A DNA stretch of 50,701 nucleotides from Acidobacteria bacterium Ga0077522. GTDB taxonomy: Bacteria > Acidobacteriota > Vicinamibacteria > Vicinamibacterales > Vicinamibacteraceae. Shown here in pieces: positions 7,810 through 14,271 of this stretch. A program made the translations under genes and the position numbers. How positions within the stretch are numbered: the stretch's first letter is position 1; each line of letters starts with the position of its first letter. The notes under the pieces are model-generated. The model was not told the origin of the DNA and searched no databases. It saw nothing but the letters and a program-made list of their open reading frames with translations. The stretch is from assembly GCA_001464065.1 (NCBI GenBank), contig LNDN01000025.1, positions 1 through 50,701 of the forward strand, read 5' to 3'.

Positions 7810-8516
7810 TCCACTCGCAGCAACTGCTGGCCCACCTCCGCAACCGTCTGATCGTGTCGTGTCAGGCGCCGGCCGAGTCGCCCCTGCACGATCCCTATGT
7901 CATCGCGCGGCTGGCGCGCGCCGCCGAGTTGCAGGGCGCCGGCGGCGTGCGCATCGACTCGCCTGCCCACGTCGCCGCGACGCGTGCGCTCGTGGGGGTG
8001 CCCATCATCGGCCTCCACAAGCAGACGCACGACGGTTCGGCGGTGTACATCACGCCGACGTGCGGCGCTGCGGCCGGGGTCGTCGAGGCGGGCGCCGACA
8101 TCGTCGCGGTCGACGCCACCGCGCGGCACCGCCCGCACGGAGAGCGACTGGTCGACATCATCGGCGTCATCAAGGCGCACGGGCGGCTGGTCATGGCCGA
8201 TGTCGCCACCGAGACGCAGGGCTTCGCCGCCGCCGATCTCGGCGTCGACCTGATCGCGACGACGCTGTCGGGCTACACCGAGGACAGCCTGCGGCACCCC
8301 GGACCGGACCTCGTGCTGGTCGAGCGGCTCGCCACGGCCACTCGCCTGCCGGTGGTGGCGGAGGGCCGCATCCGATCGGCGAGCGACGTCAGAGCCGCCT
8401 TCCGGGCCGGCGCCTATGCCGTCGTCGTCGGCGGTGCCATCACCGGCATCGACGCGCTCGTGCGTCACTTCGTCGAGGCGACGCCGGCGGGCCTGGCGGA
8501 GACCACCGATGCGTAA
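7806..8516 (+). CDS. nanE: N-acetylmannosamine-6-phosphate 2-epimerase NanE
   Basis: This 236-residue TIM-barrel enzyme interconverts ManNAc-6-phosphate and GlcNAc-6-phosphate. Diagnostic segments are 'AAELQGAGGVRID', the catalytic lysine region 'PIIGLHKQ', 'VAVDATARHRPHG', 'MADVATETQGFAAADLGVD', 'ATTLSGYTE', and the phosphate-binding end 'VVAEGRIRSASDVRAAF' with 'AVVVGGAITG'. Length and motif order match the family. The GTG start at 7806 overlaps the kinase stop (GTGA). Paired with the kinase upstream it could funnel phosphorylated ManNAc into GlcNAc-6-phosphate. No N-acetylneuraminate lyase, NagA or NagB gene is near, so this is not a standard sialic-acid operon. Confidence 0.93.
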   Translation: MIHSQQLLAHLRNRLIVSCQAPAESPLHDPYVIARLARAAELQGAGGVRIDSPAHVAATRALVGVPIIGLHKQTHDGSAVYITPTCGAAAGVVEAGADIVAVDATARHRPHGERLVDIIGVIKAHGRLVMADVATETQGFAAADLGVDLIATTLSGYTEDSLRHPGPDLVLVERLATATRLPVVAEGRIRSASDVRAAFRAGAYAVVVGGAITGIDALVRHFVEATPAGLAETTDA

Positions 8517-9108
8517 GCATGCCGAATGCCGAGGGCCGAAGGCCGCAGGGCGCGGGCTGAGAGGCACCGTCGCTCGTGGCGTGGTGCTGGCGCTGTGGGC
8601 GCTGGCTGGATGCGCGTCGCCCTCGGCCCCTCCGCCGTCACAGGCCACGCCGCCGATCGTCAGTGCGCCGGCCCCGGAGGCGGCCGTCCCGCGCGCGGCG
8701 CCACCGGCAGCGGCGATCGACGAGTGGGACGTCGATCTCGAACGCGACGAACGCCGGGGCGGTCACACGATCGCCAGGCATGTCGGACGCACCGAGGCGC
8801 AGCTCCAGGCGCGGTTGCGCCGCGAGTCCATCTCGGCGGCGTCCACCTATCCCGATCTCGAGACGGCCGAACGGGTCGTCGCAGCGACCCTGACCGCCAA
8901 TCGTCAGCGTGTACAGACGTGGGTGAAACGATCCGCTCCCAAGCCCAACCTCGCCGTGCGTCACCGCGCGCGCGACGACCTGCCGACGGGGCGGTTGCTG
9001 CGTCGTGGCGATGATGCGTCCGACGAGGTCTTCGGCGCGGTCGTCGTCCTCCGCTGGCGAGATGAGGCGTGGTACGTGCTGACGTCGTATCCGGAGAACG
9101 TGCGATGA
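8509..9108 (+). CDS. Lipoprotein with bacterial RNase A (CDI-toxin type) domain
   Basis: The 199-residue product has a hydrophobic segment ending in the lipobox LAGC (Cys35), an Ala/Pro-rich linker (about 36-70) and a C-terminal domain (about 80-197) matching the bacterial CdiA-CT RNase A family. 'RGGHTIARHVGRT' is followed by 'AASTYPDLETAERVV', 'GRLLRRG' and the terminal 'YVLTSYPE'. By analogy with the Yersinia kristensenii CDI toxin, the likely active site is His91, Arg102 (11 residues later), Thr192 and Tyr194. The predicted activity is cleavage of RNA. The ATG at 8509 overlaps the nanE stop by 8 nt; heptamer repeats (8519-8553) encode part of an unusually long n-region. The next gene is its probable immunity partner. 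Recognition of the fold is strong; the biological target and delivery route are inference. Confidence 0.8.
   Translation: MRKHAECRGPKAAGRGLRGTVARGVVLALWALAGCASPSAPPPSQATPPIVSAPAPEAAVPRAAPPAAAIDEWDVDLERDERRGGHTIARHVGRTEAQLQARLRRESISAASTYPDLETAERVVAATLTANRQRVQTWVKRSAPKPNLAVRHRARDDLPTGRLLRRGDDASDEVFGAVVVLRWRDEAWYVLTSYPENVR
8519..8553 (+). repeat. Degenerate heptamer tract (2 x ATGCCGA, then variants)
   Basis: Five consecutive 7-mers are visible: ATGCCGA, ATGCCGA, GGGCCGA, AGGCCGC and AGGGCGC. They fall inside the 5' end of the RNase-lipoprotein gene, 10 nt after its ATG. The ATG triplets at 8509, 8519 and 8526 lie in three different reading frames. The ATGCCGA unit recurs at 40865-40878. Confidence 0.8.
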
Positions 9109-9413
9109 ATCTCAAGGGGCCGTTGGACTGGCCACACCTCGAATCGCTGTGTGGCGGCTACCTGCATCAGGACTTCACGGCCGAGCACGGATCGGCGGTG
9201 CAGGCCGCGCGGGCCTGGCTGGCCGACGGAAGCGCCGTCGACGCGCGGGAGCTCTCCTCGGAGTGGCGGACGTTCCTCAACGTCACGCACGGCATGGGTG
9301 CTGACGCGCGGGCGCTGGCCCTGCGCGAGGTGGCCGGTGGGGCCTGGGCGCCGACCAGCGAGGCCGAGTTCGAGGCGGTCTCGGCGTTGCTCATCGAGGC
9401 AGGACACACCTGA
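9105..9413 (+). CDS. CdiI-like immunity protein
   Basis: This 102-residue, cytoplasmic, acidic protein starts at an ATG that overlaps the toxin stop (ATGA). The N-terminal 'LESLCGGYLHQDFTAEHGS' matches the 'gaYfHQDw' signature of the CdiI_2 / contact-dependent-inhibition immunity family. It is followed by the helical 'ELSSEWRTFLNVT' and a C-terminal segment 'GAWAPTSEAEFEAVSALL' in the place of the family's last helix. Such proteins bind and block the cognate toxin domain. Adjacency and coupling to the RNase A-type gene strongly support a toxin-immunity pair. No cdiB, cdiA, VgrG or Rhs genes are present in the window. The C-terminus nearly abuts the convergent sulfatase gene (10-nt gap). Confidence 0.72.
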   Translation: MNLKGPLDWPHLESLCGGYLHQDFTAEHGSAVQAARAWLADGSAVDARELSSEWRTFLNVTHGMGADARALALREVAGGAWAPTSEAEFEAVSALLIEAGHT

Positions 9414-9423
9414 CATCCGGCCG

Positions 9424-10935
9424 CTACGGAGTCTGGGGTCGCTTCGGCGGGGCGGTCAGGGCGGGCGGGAATGACGCCGCGCCCGACCCTGCCGGGTTGC
9501 GCAGGCGCATCTGGCCCCCGCGCAGCGGGTAGAGCGGAATCTTGAGGCCGCCGGTCTTGTCGAGGGTGTCGAACAGCGCCGCCCGCATCGTCGCGATCGT
9601 CGCCGCGTGTGCCGGGTCGTCGATGAGGTTGCGCGCCTCGTGGGGGTCGGCCTTCAGGTCGAAGAACATGTCGACGTCCCACACCCCGTGCGTGAACACG
9701 TACTTGTACTGCTCGCCGCGCAGGGCGAACTGCGTCGGCGTCTGCGGGAAGCTCCACTCCCAGTAGTACTCGTAGAGCAGCGTGTCGCGCCACGGGGCGG
9801 TCGCATCGCGCAGCACCGGCAGCATGCTCATGCCCTGCATGTGCGCCGGCGGCCTCGCCCCGGCGAGGTCCAGCAGGGTCGGCGCGATGTCGATGTTGGC
9901 GACCACGCGGTCGATCTGCTGCCCCGGCGTCACCAGTCCCGGTGCGTACACGAGCATCGGCACCCGCATCGACCAGTCGAAGGCCGTGCGCTTGTCGATC
10001 AGGCCGTGCTCGCCGAAGGCGAAGCCGTTGTCGCCCATGTAGATGATCAGGGTGTTGTCGAGCTGCCCGGCCTGACGGAGCCAGTCGACGACGCGGCCGA
10101 CGCTGTCGTCGACGGCGCGCAGCGTCTCCATGTATTGCCGGTAGTACTCCGCGACGTCGAGGGTCGAGTGGTAGGGATACTCGACGCCGTGCCAGCTGTT
10201 GCGCTGGTTGCGCACCCAGGTGGGGAAGCGTCCGGCGTCCGCCGCAGCGATCGGCATCGTCACCGGCGATGGCACCGCAACGCCGGCGAGCGACCCCTTG
10301 TGTCGGTCGGCGGGCGAGAAGTTCGCGTGGACGCCCTTGTGCGACAGATAGAGGAAGAACGGCTTGTCGCGCGACGCCTTGCCCAGCCAGGTGATGGCGT
10401 AGTCGGTGAGCTCGTCGGTGATGTAGCCCTTCTGCGGCACGCGCTGGCCATCGACGTTGAGCATCGTCGCGCCGGCGCGCGGCAGGTACTCGCCCTGGCC
10501 GCGGAAGCTGACCCAGTGATCGAAGCCGGGCTGCGGCGCGTCGTTGGCGTCACCGATGTGCCACTTGCCGATGAGGGCGGTCTGGTAACCGGCCGTCTGC
10601 AGCAGCTGGCCGACGTTGGGCAGTCCCGGCGGGATCGGCGTGAAGTTGTCGACGACGCCGTGGGTGTGCGCGTAGGTGCCCGTGAGGATCGACGCGCGCG
10701 ACGGCGAGCAGAGCGCCGTGGTCACGAACGCGTTGCGCATGTGGGCGCCGCCCCGGGCGAGCGCGTCCATGTTGGGCGTTCGGGCGAGGGGGTGGCCCAT
10801 CACGCCGAGGGCATCGTGGCGATGGTCGTCGGTCAGGATGAAGACGATGTTGCGTGGCCGTGGCGCCTGGGCCGTCGCGGCCGGGACCCCCGCGGCCAGG
10901 AGCAGCAGGAGGCACAGCGCCAGCGTGCGCCTCAT
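9424..10935 (-). CDS. Secreted type I sulfatase
   Basis: This 503-residue protein has a clear Sec signal peptide (basic MRR, then LALCLLLLLAAGV, AxA-type cleavage near residue 22). The sulfatase fold follows: metal-binding 'FILTDDH' (Asp36-Asp37), the formylglycine motif C-S-P-S-R at residues 76-80 followed by ASILTG, 'IGKWHIGD', 'YMGDNGFAFGEHGLIDKRT' and 'RVPMLVYAPG'. The cysteine-type motif needs formylglycine conversion for activity. The substrate would be a sulfated sugar or polysaccharide, to judge from S1-family arylsulfatase/glycosaminoglycan-sulfatase resemblance (inference). The ATG start overlaps the upstream isomerase stop (ATGA), so the two form an operon. Confidence 0.92.
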   Translation of the reverse strand: MRRTLALCLLLLLAAGVPAATAQAPRPRNIVFILTDDHRHDALGVMGHPLARTPNMDALARGGAHMRNAFVTTALCSPSRASILTGTYAHTHGVVDNFTPIPPGLPNVGQLLQTAGYQTALIGKWHIGDANDAPQPGFDHWVSFRGQGEYLPRAGATMLNVDGQRVPQKGYITDELTDYAITWLGKASRDKPFFLYLSHKGVHANFSPADRHKGSLAGVAVPSPVTMPIAAADAGRFPTWVRNQRNSWHGVEYPYHSTLDVAEYYRQYMETLRAVDDSVGRVVDWLRQAGQLDNTLIIYMGDNGFAFGEHGLIDKRTAFDWSMRVPMLVYAPGLVTPGQQIDRVVANIDIAPTLLDLAGARPPAHMQGMSMLPVLRDATAPWRDTLLYEYYWEWSFPQTPTQFALRGEQYKYVFTHGVWDVDMFFDLKADPHEARNLIDDPAHAATIATMRAALFDTLDKTGGLKIPLYPLRGGQMRLRNPAGSGAASFPPALTAPPKRPQTP

Positions 10936-12035
10936 GCCGGCCCCACCTTGGTCGTGCGCAGGCCGAGACCCAGCGTCTGCTTGCAGTACGCCAGACTGCG
11001 TTCGATCTCGCGGCGCTGTTCGGCCGGGTCGTTGGGCTTGGTCGTGGTCGGCGCCATCGGCGCCTTTCGACGCATCACCCGGATGAAGCGCGCGAGGCTC
11101 TGGCCTTCGAGGCGGGGCCACGCGTTCCAGAAGGCGTCTTCGAGGAAGGGCAGGTCGCGCCCGACTCCCGAGATCGTCTCGATGTGGATCGGCACGCCCG
11201 GGCACAGCTCGGCGAATCGCGGCATGAAGCGCACGAAGTCGACCTGGCCGTCGCCCATGGCCGTCCACTTCACGCGGCATCCGGTGGGGATCTCGGTCAC
11301 CACGCCATCACGCAGGCTGGTGGTGACGATGTAGGGCGCCAGGATCTCGAGGGCGTCCACCGGGTTCTCGAGGGTCCAGAGCGAGTTGCCGGAGTCGTAG
11401 TTGACGCCGACGAAGTCGCGTCCAGACATCTCGACCAGCGCGGCGAGTTCGTCGGCACGCATGTCGCCGGCGTGATTCTCGACCGCGATCTTGACGTTGG
11501 CGTCGAGGGCCTCGGAGCGTCCACCCTTGAGCACCGACACCAGGCTGTCCATGTGGCGCCCGATGCCGCCAGGCGTCAGCCGGTCCTCCCACGTGCCGAG
11601 CACCACCCGGATGACCGGTGAGCCGACGATGCGCGCGGTGCGAATCGCCTTCGACAGCTGCTCCTGGGCCGAGCCATTGGCCGGCCGGAACGCCTTGCTC
11701 GTCGGGCACACGCTCCAGGTGCCGACGTGGATGGTGACGTTGCGCGCGTCGGCATCCTCGCGCAGCTTGCGCAGGGAGGCTTCTTCGAGCGACTCGAAGG
11801 CCTCGAGGTCACTGATGAACAGCGAGTCCGCGCCGAGGGTGGTGGCGTACTCCAGCAACCGGGGAGCCTTCCAGTTGCTGGCTCTCACCGAGAAGTTGTC
11901 GTAGCCGAGCGCCACGGGGCGCGGCAGCACCACGGACGGCGCCTTGCTGGCGCCGCCCTGACCGCGCAGCGTGGTCGCGGCGAGCACCGCGGCGGACGAG
12001 GACAGGAAGGCCCGACGACTGGAAGATGGGGACAC
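10932..12035 (-). CDS. Tat-exported sugar phosphate isomerase/epimerase-like TIM barrel
   Basis: The 367-residue protein opens with a twin-arginine signal ('SSRRAFLSSSAAVLAATTL'). It then reads as an AP-endonuclease-2/xylose-isomerase-like TIM barrel: 'DSLFISDLEAFESL', 'VIRVVLGTWEDR', 'VKIAVENHAGDMRADELAALV' (metal-ligand Glu-Asn-His) and 'VGVNYDSGNSLWTLENP' (Asp-Ser-Gly-Asn). These residues normally bind a divalent metal. The first in-frame start is a GTG at 12035, exactly 6 nt after a TAGACT -10-like box, which suggests a leaderless message. Partnership with the sulfatase suggests processing of a desulfated sugar in the periplasm (inference). Export of such isomerase-like proteins is common in Planctomycetes and Acidobacteriota; their reactions are mostly undetermined. 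Confidence 0.85.
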   Translation of the reverse strand: MSPSSSRRAFLSSSAAVLAATTLRGQGGASKAPSVVLPRPVALGYDNFSVRASNWKAPRLLEYATTLGADSLFISDLEAFESLEEASLRKLREDADARNVTIHVGTWSVCPTSKAFRPANGSAQEQLSKAIRTARIVGSPVIRVVLGTWEDRLTPGGIGRHMDSLVSVLKGGRSEALDANVKIAVENHAGDMRADELAALVEMSGRDFVGVNYDSGNSLWTLENPVDALEILAPYIVTTSLRDGVVTEIPTGCRVKWTAMGDGQVDFVRFMPRFAELCPGVPIHIETISGVGRDLPFLEDAFWNAWPRLEGQSLARFIRVMRRKAPMAPTTTKPNDPAEQRREIERSLAYCKQTLGLGLRTTKVGPA

Positions 12036-12041
12036 GCCCCA

Positions 12042-12047
12042 AGTCTA
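12042..12047 (-). promoter_or_regulatory. Candidate -10 box (TAGACT) for leaderless start
   Basis: On the minus strand TAGACT is followed by 6 nt and then the GTG at 12035, the spacing expected when transcription starts at the start codon. The TAG also serves as the stop of the VWA gene, so coincidence is possible. No convincing -35 box is seen. Confidence 0.4.
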
Positions 12048-13004
12048 CTGCGACCGCGCCACGTACCCTTCGCGGGCCACCACCGTCCCGGCTCGTGCAC
12101 GGAGCCGCACGTCCAGGCGGTGCCAGCCCGGCGCCGCCGGACCGGACGGGGTATACGTGAGCAGATAGCGTTGCCGGTACTGCGACAGGATGCCGCGGAA
12201 CGTCTCCGACAGGTGGGCGCCCTTGTCCACCCGCAGGAAGTCGCCCCCCGACAGGTCCGCGGCGGCCTGCAACAGGCGCAGGCTGTCGCCCGGCGTTGGT
12301 GCGATCCACGTCTGGCGCGTGAAGGGGTCGGCAAACGGCGACGATGTCACCGCGGCAGGCAACCCGGCTCCCACCGGGAAGACCACCACGTTGGTGCGGC
12401 GCAACGTGTCGAGCGCCCGAGTCGCCGACGTCCAGCTCGTCGTGTCCTGCCCATCGGTGAAGAGCAGGAACACCGACGGTCGCTGGTCGGCATGCGACAG
12501 CGCGCTGCCGAAGACGATGGCGTCGTGCAGCGGGGTGGCCCCGGCGGCCTCGAGCGTCGCCAGCGTCGCGTCCAGGTTGCCATCGGGCGGCGCCGCGCGC
12601 CGCAGCAGGCGCAGGCGATCGGAGAACGTGAACAGCGACAGCCGGTCATCGGGCGTCAGCTCGGCGACCAGGGCCCGGACCGCCACTCGCAGCTGCCCGA
12701 GCGTGCGGCCATCCACGCTGCCACTGAGGTCGAGACCGATGATGACGTGGGCACTGTCGGTCGTGCCGAGTGAGTCCACCACCTGCTCCACGCCGTTGTC
12801 GCGGACGAGGAAGTCGTGCGCCGTCAAGCCGCCGAGCGGCTTGCGATCCTTGTGCGCGAACGCGTCCACCGTGACCACGTCCACGGAGGTGCGGAACAGC
12901 GGCACCTGGTCCTGCGCCCGCGGCGTGGCCGTCAGGTGACACAGCGCGCCTGCCGTGGCCAAGAAGATCCCGTACCGCATGCGGAACACCAGGCGCCTCG
13001 TCAT
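12045..13004 (-). CDS. VWA domain protein (acidobacterial VWFA-related type)
   Basis: This 319-residue protein has an N-terminal signal sequence (about residues 1-30) and an N-terminal segment typical of the 'VWFA-related Acidobacterial domain' ('TSVDVVTVDAFAHKDRKPLGGLTAHDFLVRDNG' region, residues 39-71). A von Willebrand A fold follows, with the MIDAS motif D-L-S-G-S (residues 92-96), 'ATPLHDAIVFG' and 'LLFTDGQDTTSW'. The C-terminal 'YRQRYLLTYTPSG' and 'HRLDVRLR' are typical of the group. It is presumably periplasmic, binding a metal-bridged ligand or partner protein. The ATG overlaps the TPR-gene stop (ATGA). The family is very abundant in Acidobacteriota, which supports the taxonomic guess; no specific role is known. 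Confidence 0.9.
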   Translation of the reverse strand: MTRRLVFRMRYGIFLATAGALCHLTATPRAQDQVPLFRTSVDVVTVDAFAHKDRKPLGGLTAHDFLVRDNGVEQVVDSLGTTDSAHVIIGLDLSGSVDGRTLGQLRVAVRALVAELTPDDRLSLFTFSDRLRLLRRAAPPDGNLDATLATLEAAGATPLHDAIVFGSALSHADQRPSVFLLFTDGQDTTSWTSATRALDTLRRTNVVVFPVGAGLPAAVTSSPFADPFTRQTWIAPTPGDSLRLLQAAADLSGGDFLRVDKGAHLSETFRGILSQYRQRYLLTYTPSGPAAPGWHRLDVRLRARAGTVVAREGYVARSQ

Positions 13005-14146
13005 GGGACCACCGTCTCGCCGAGTGTGGCCAGAATCCGGGTGCGTTCGACGAGTTGCCCCCCGGCATAGATCGTCCAGGCGTCCGCGGGCTGTCGCGCG
13101 GCGAGGGCGGCAGGCGTGCCGAACTGGCGCGTGAGATCGAAGGCGCCGCCGGCGTTGCCCCGCCGCAGCGACGCCTGCATCATCGCGACGAGCGCGGTGT
13201 GCCGCAGTGCCGGCACGGCGGAGGCCCTCGCGTAGGCGGATGCTGCCCGATCGGGCTGTGATCGTGCTTCGTGGACCTCGCCCATGAACAGGTGCGCGAG
13301 ACCACAGATGGCGTCGCGACACGCGCCCGGCAGCAGCGGCGTCAGCACGCGCTCCGCCTCGTCGAGGCGGTCGCGCTCGAGGGCCACCCGACCAAGGCGC
13401 AGCGTCGCCTCCCGGTCATCCGGCGACACCTCCAGCGCGCGTCGGTACTGCTTGCCGGCATCGTCCATGGCGAGCAGCATCGGCCCGAGGCGCGATGGTG
13501 TGGAGAGTCGCCGCATGGACACGGCGACATTCGCCCCTGGTGCCTCGTCGGCCAGCCGGGCCCGGGTCTCGAGGGCCAGCCCCCGCAACAGCGCGAGGGT
13601 GGCGACCGCTTCGGGATCGTCGGCGGGCGGATGGACGGCCATGGCCTCACGAGGCACGTCGCGGAAGCGCCCGGACGCGATCAGGTGCTGCACGTGGCCG
13701 AGTCGCCACCACGTGCGGAAGCGGCGCACCTGCGCCGCCGCCACCCCGTCGTCCTCGTCGTCGAAGGCGTCGAGCCGGCGCCAGGCCTCGCGCCCGGCAT
13801 CCTCGAGCGCGGCCTCGTACGCCGGGTTCAGGGTCCGGCCGGTGACGGCCACCAGGACCTCGAGCGGCAGCAGTGCCGATGCCTGCAGGCGGCGGAGCAG
13901 TTGCCGGCGCGCGTCGGCGTCACCCGCAGGCGCCGGCGTCCAGGCGGCGAAGGCCCTGCGCGAGGACGCCACCAGTTCGCTGGCGGGACTGGCGAGCAGC
14001 AGGCTGGCCGCCTGGTCCCGGCCACCGGACAGGTACCGATCGACGGCCGTGGGCCACACGTCGGGAGCGGCTGTCTGACCGAACCCGACCGCGGGGCTGG
14101 CGATGAGCCACAGCACCAGAAAGGCGGCGATTCGCGAGGGAGCCAA
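13001..14146 (-). CDS. Exported TPR-like repeat protein
   Basis: The protein is rich in Ala, Leu and Arg, with helical repeat pairs such as 'GKQYRRALEVSPDDREATLRLGRVALERDRLDEAERVL' (residues quoted in part) and 'LAHLFMGEVHEARSQPDRAASAYARA'. These fit tetratricopeptide repeats in the C-terminal half. I favour the TTG at 14146, which yields a compact signal peptide (APSRIAAFLVLWLIASPAVG); an ATG at 14260 would put about 40 residues before the hydrophobic core. It is coupled to the VWA gene (ATGA), so the two proteins probably form a periplasmic or envelope complex, as TPR and VWA partners often do (inference). Function is unknown, and the start is uncertain. Confidence 0.75.
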   Translation of the reverse strand: MAPSRIAAFLVLWLIASPAVGFGQTAAPDVWPTAVDRYLSGGRDQAASLLLASPASELVASSRRAFAAWTPAPAGDADARRQLLRRLQASALLPLEVLVAVTGRTLNPAYEAALEDAGREAWRRLDAFDDEDDGVAAAQVRRFRTWWRLGHVQHLIASGRFRDVPREAMAVHPPADDPEAVATLALLRGLALETRARLADEAPGANVAVSMRRLSTPSRLGPMLLAMDDAGKQYRRALEVSPDDREATLRLGRVALERDRLDEAERVLTPLLPGACRDAICGLAHLFMGEVHEARSQPDRAASAYARASAVPALRHTALVAMMQASLRRGNAGGAFDLTRQFGTPAALAARQPADAWTIYAGGQLVERTRILATLGETVVP

Positions 14147-14271
14147 CCACCGGGCTGTCGCGCGCGTCGCATGGATACAGGCTCGACCATGCGCGCATGT
14201 CAGCCCGTCTTGTCTCCCCTCAGGTAGCGCGATAGCATGAGCGATTGTTATAGAGGCCATTAGCAAACGTC

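Noticed and set aside
6760-8516. A conventional sialic acid (nan) operon
   Set aside because: Only the kinase and NanE fit. There is no N-acetylneuraminate lyase, sialic transporter or NagA/NagB, and the neighbours are HyuA and DUF4127.
8509-9413. A contact-dependent inhibition (cdiBAI) locus
   Set aside because: No CdiB transporter or long CdiA exoprotein is present; the toxin domain is on a small lipoprotein.
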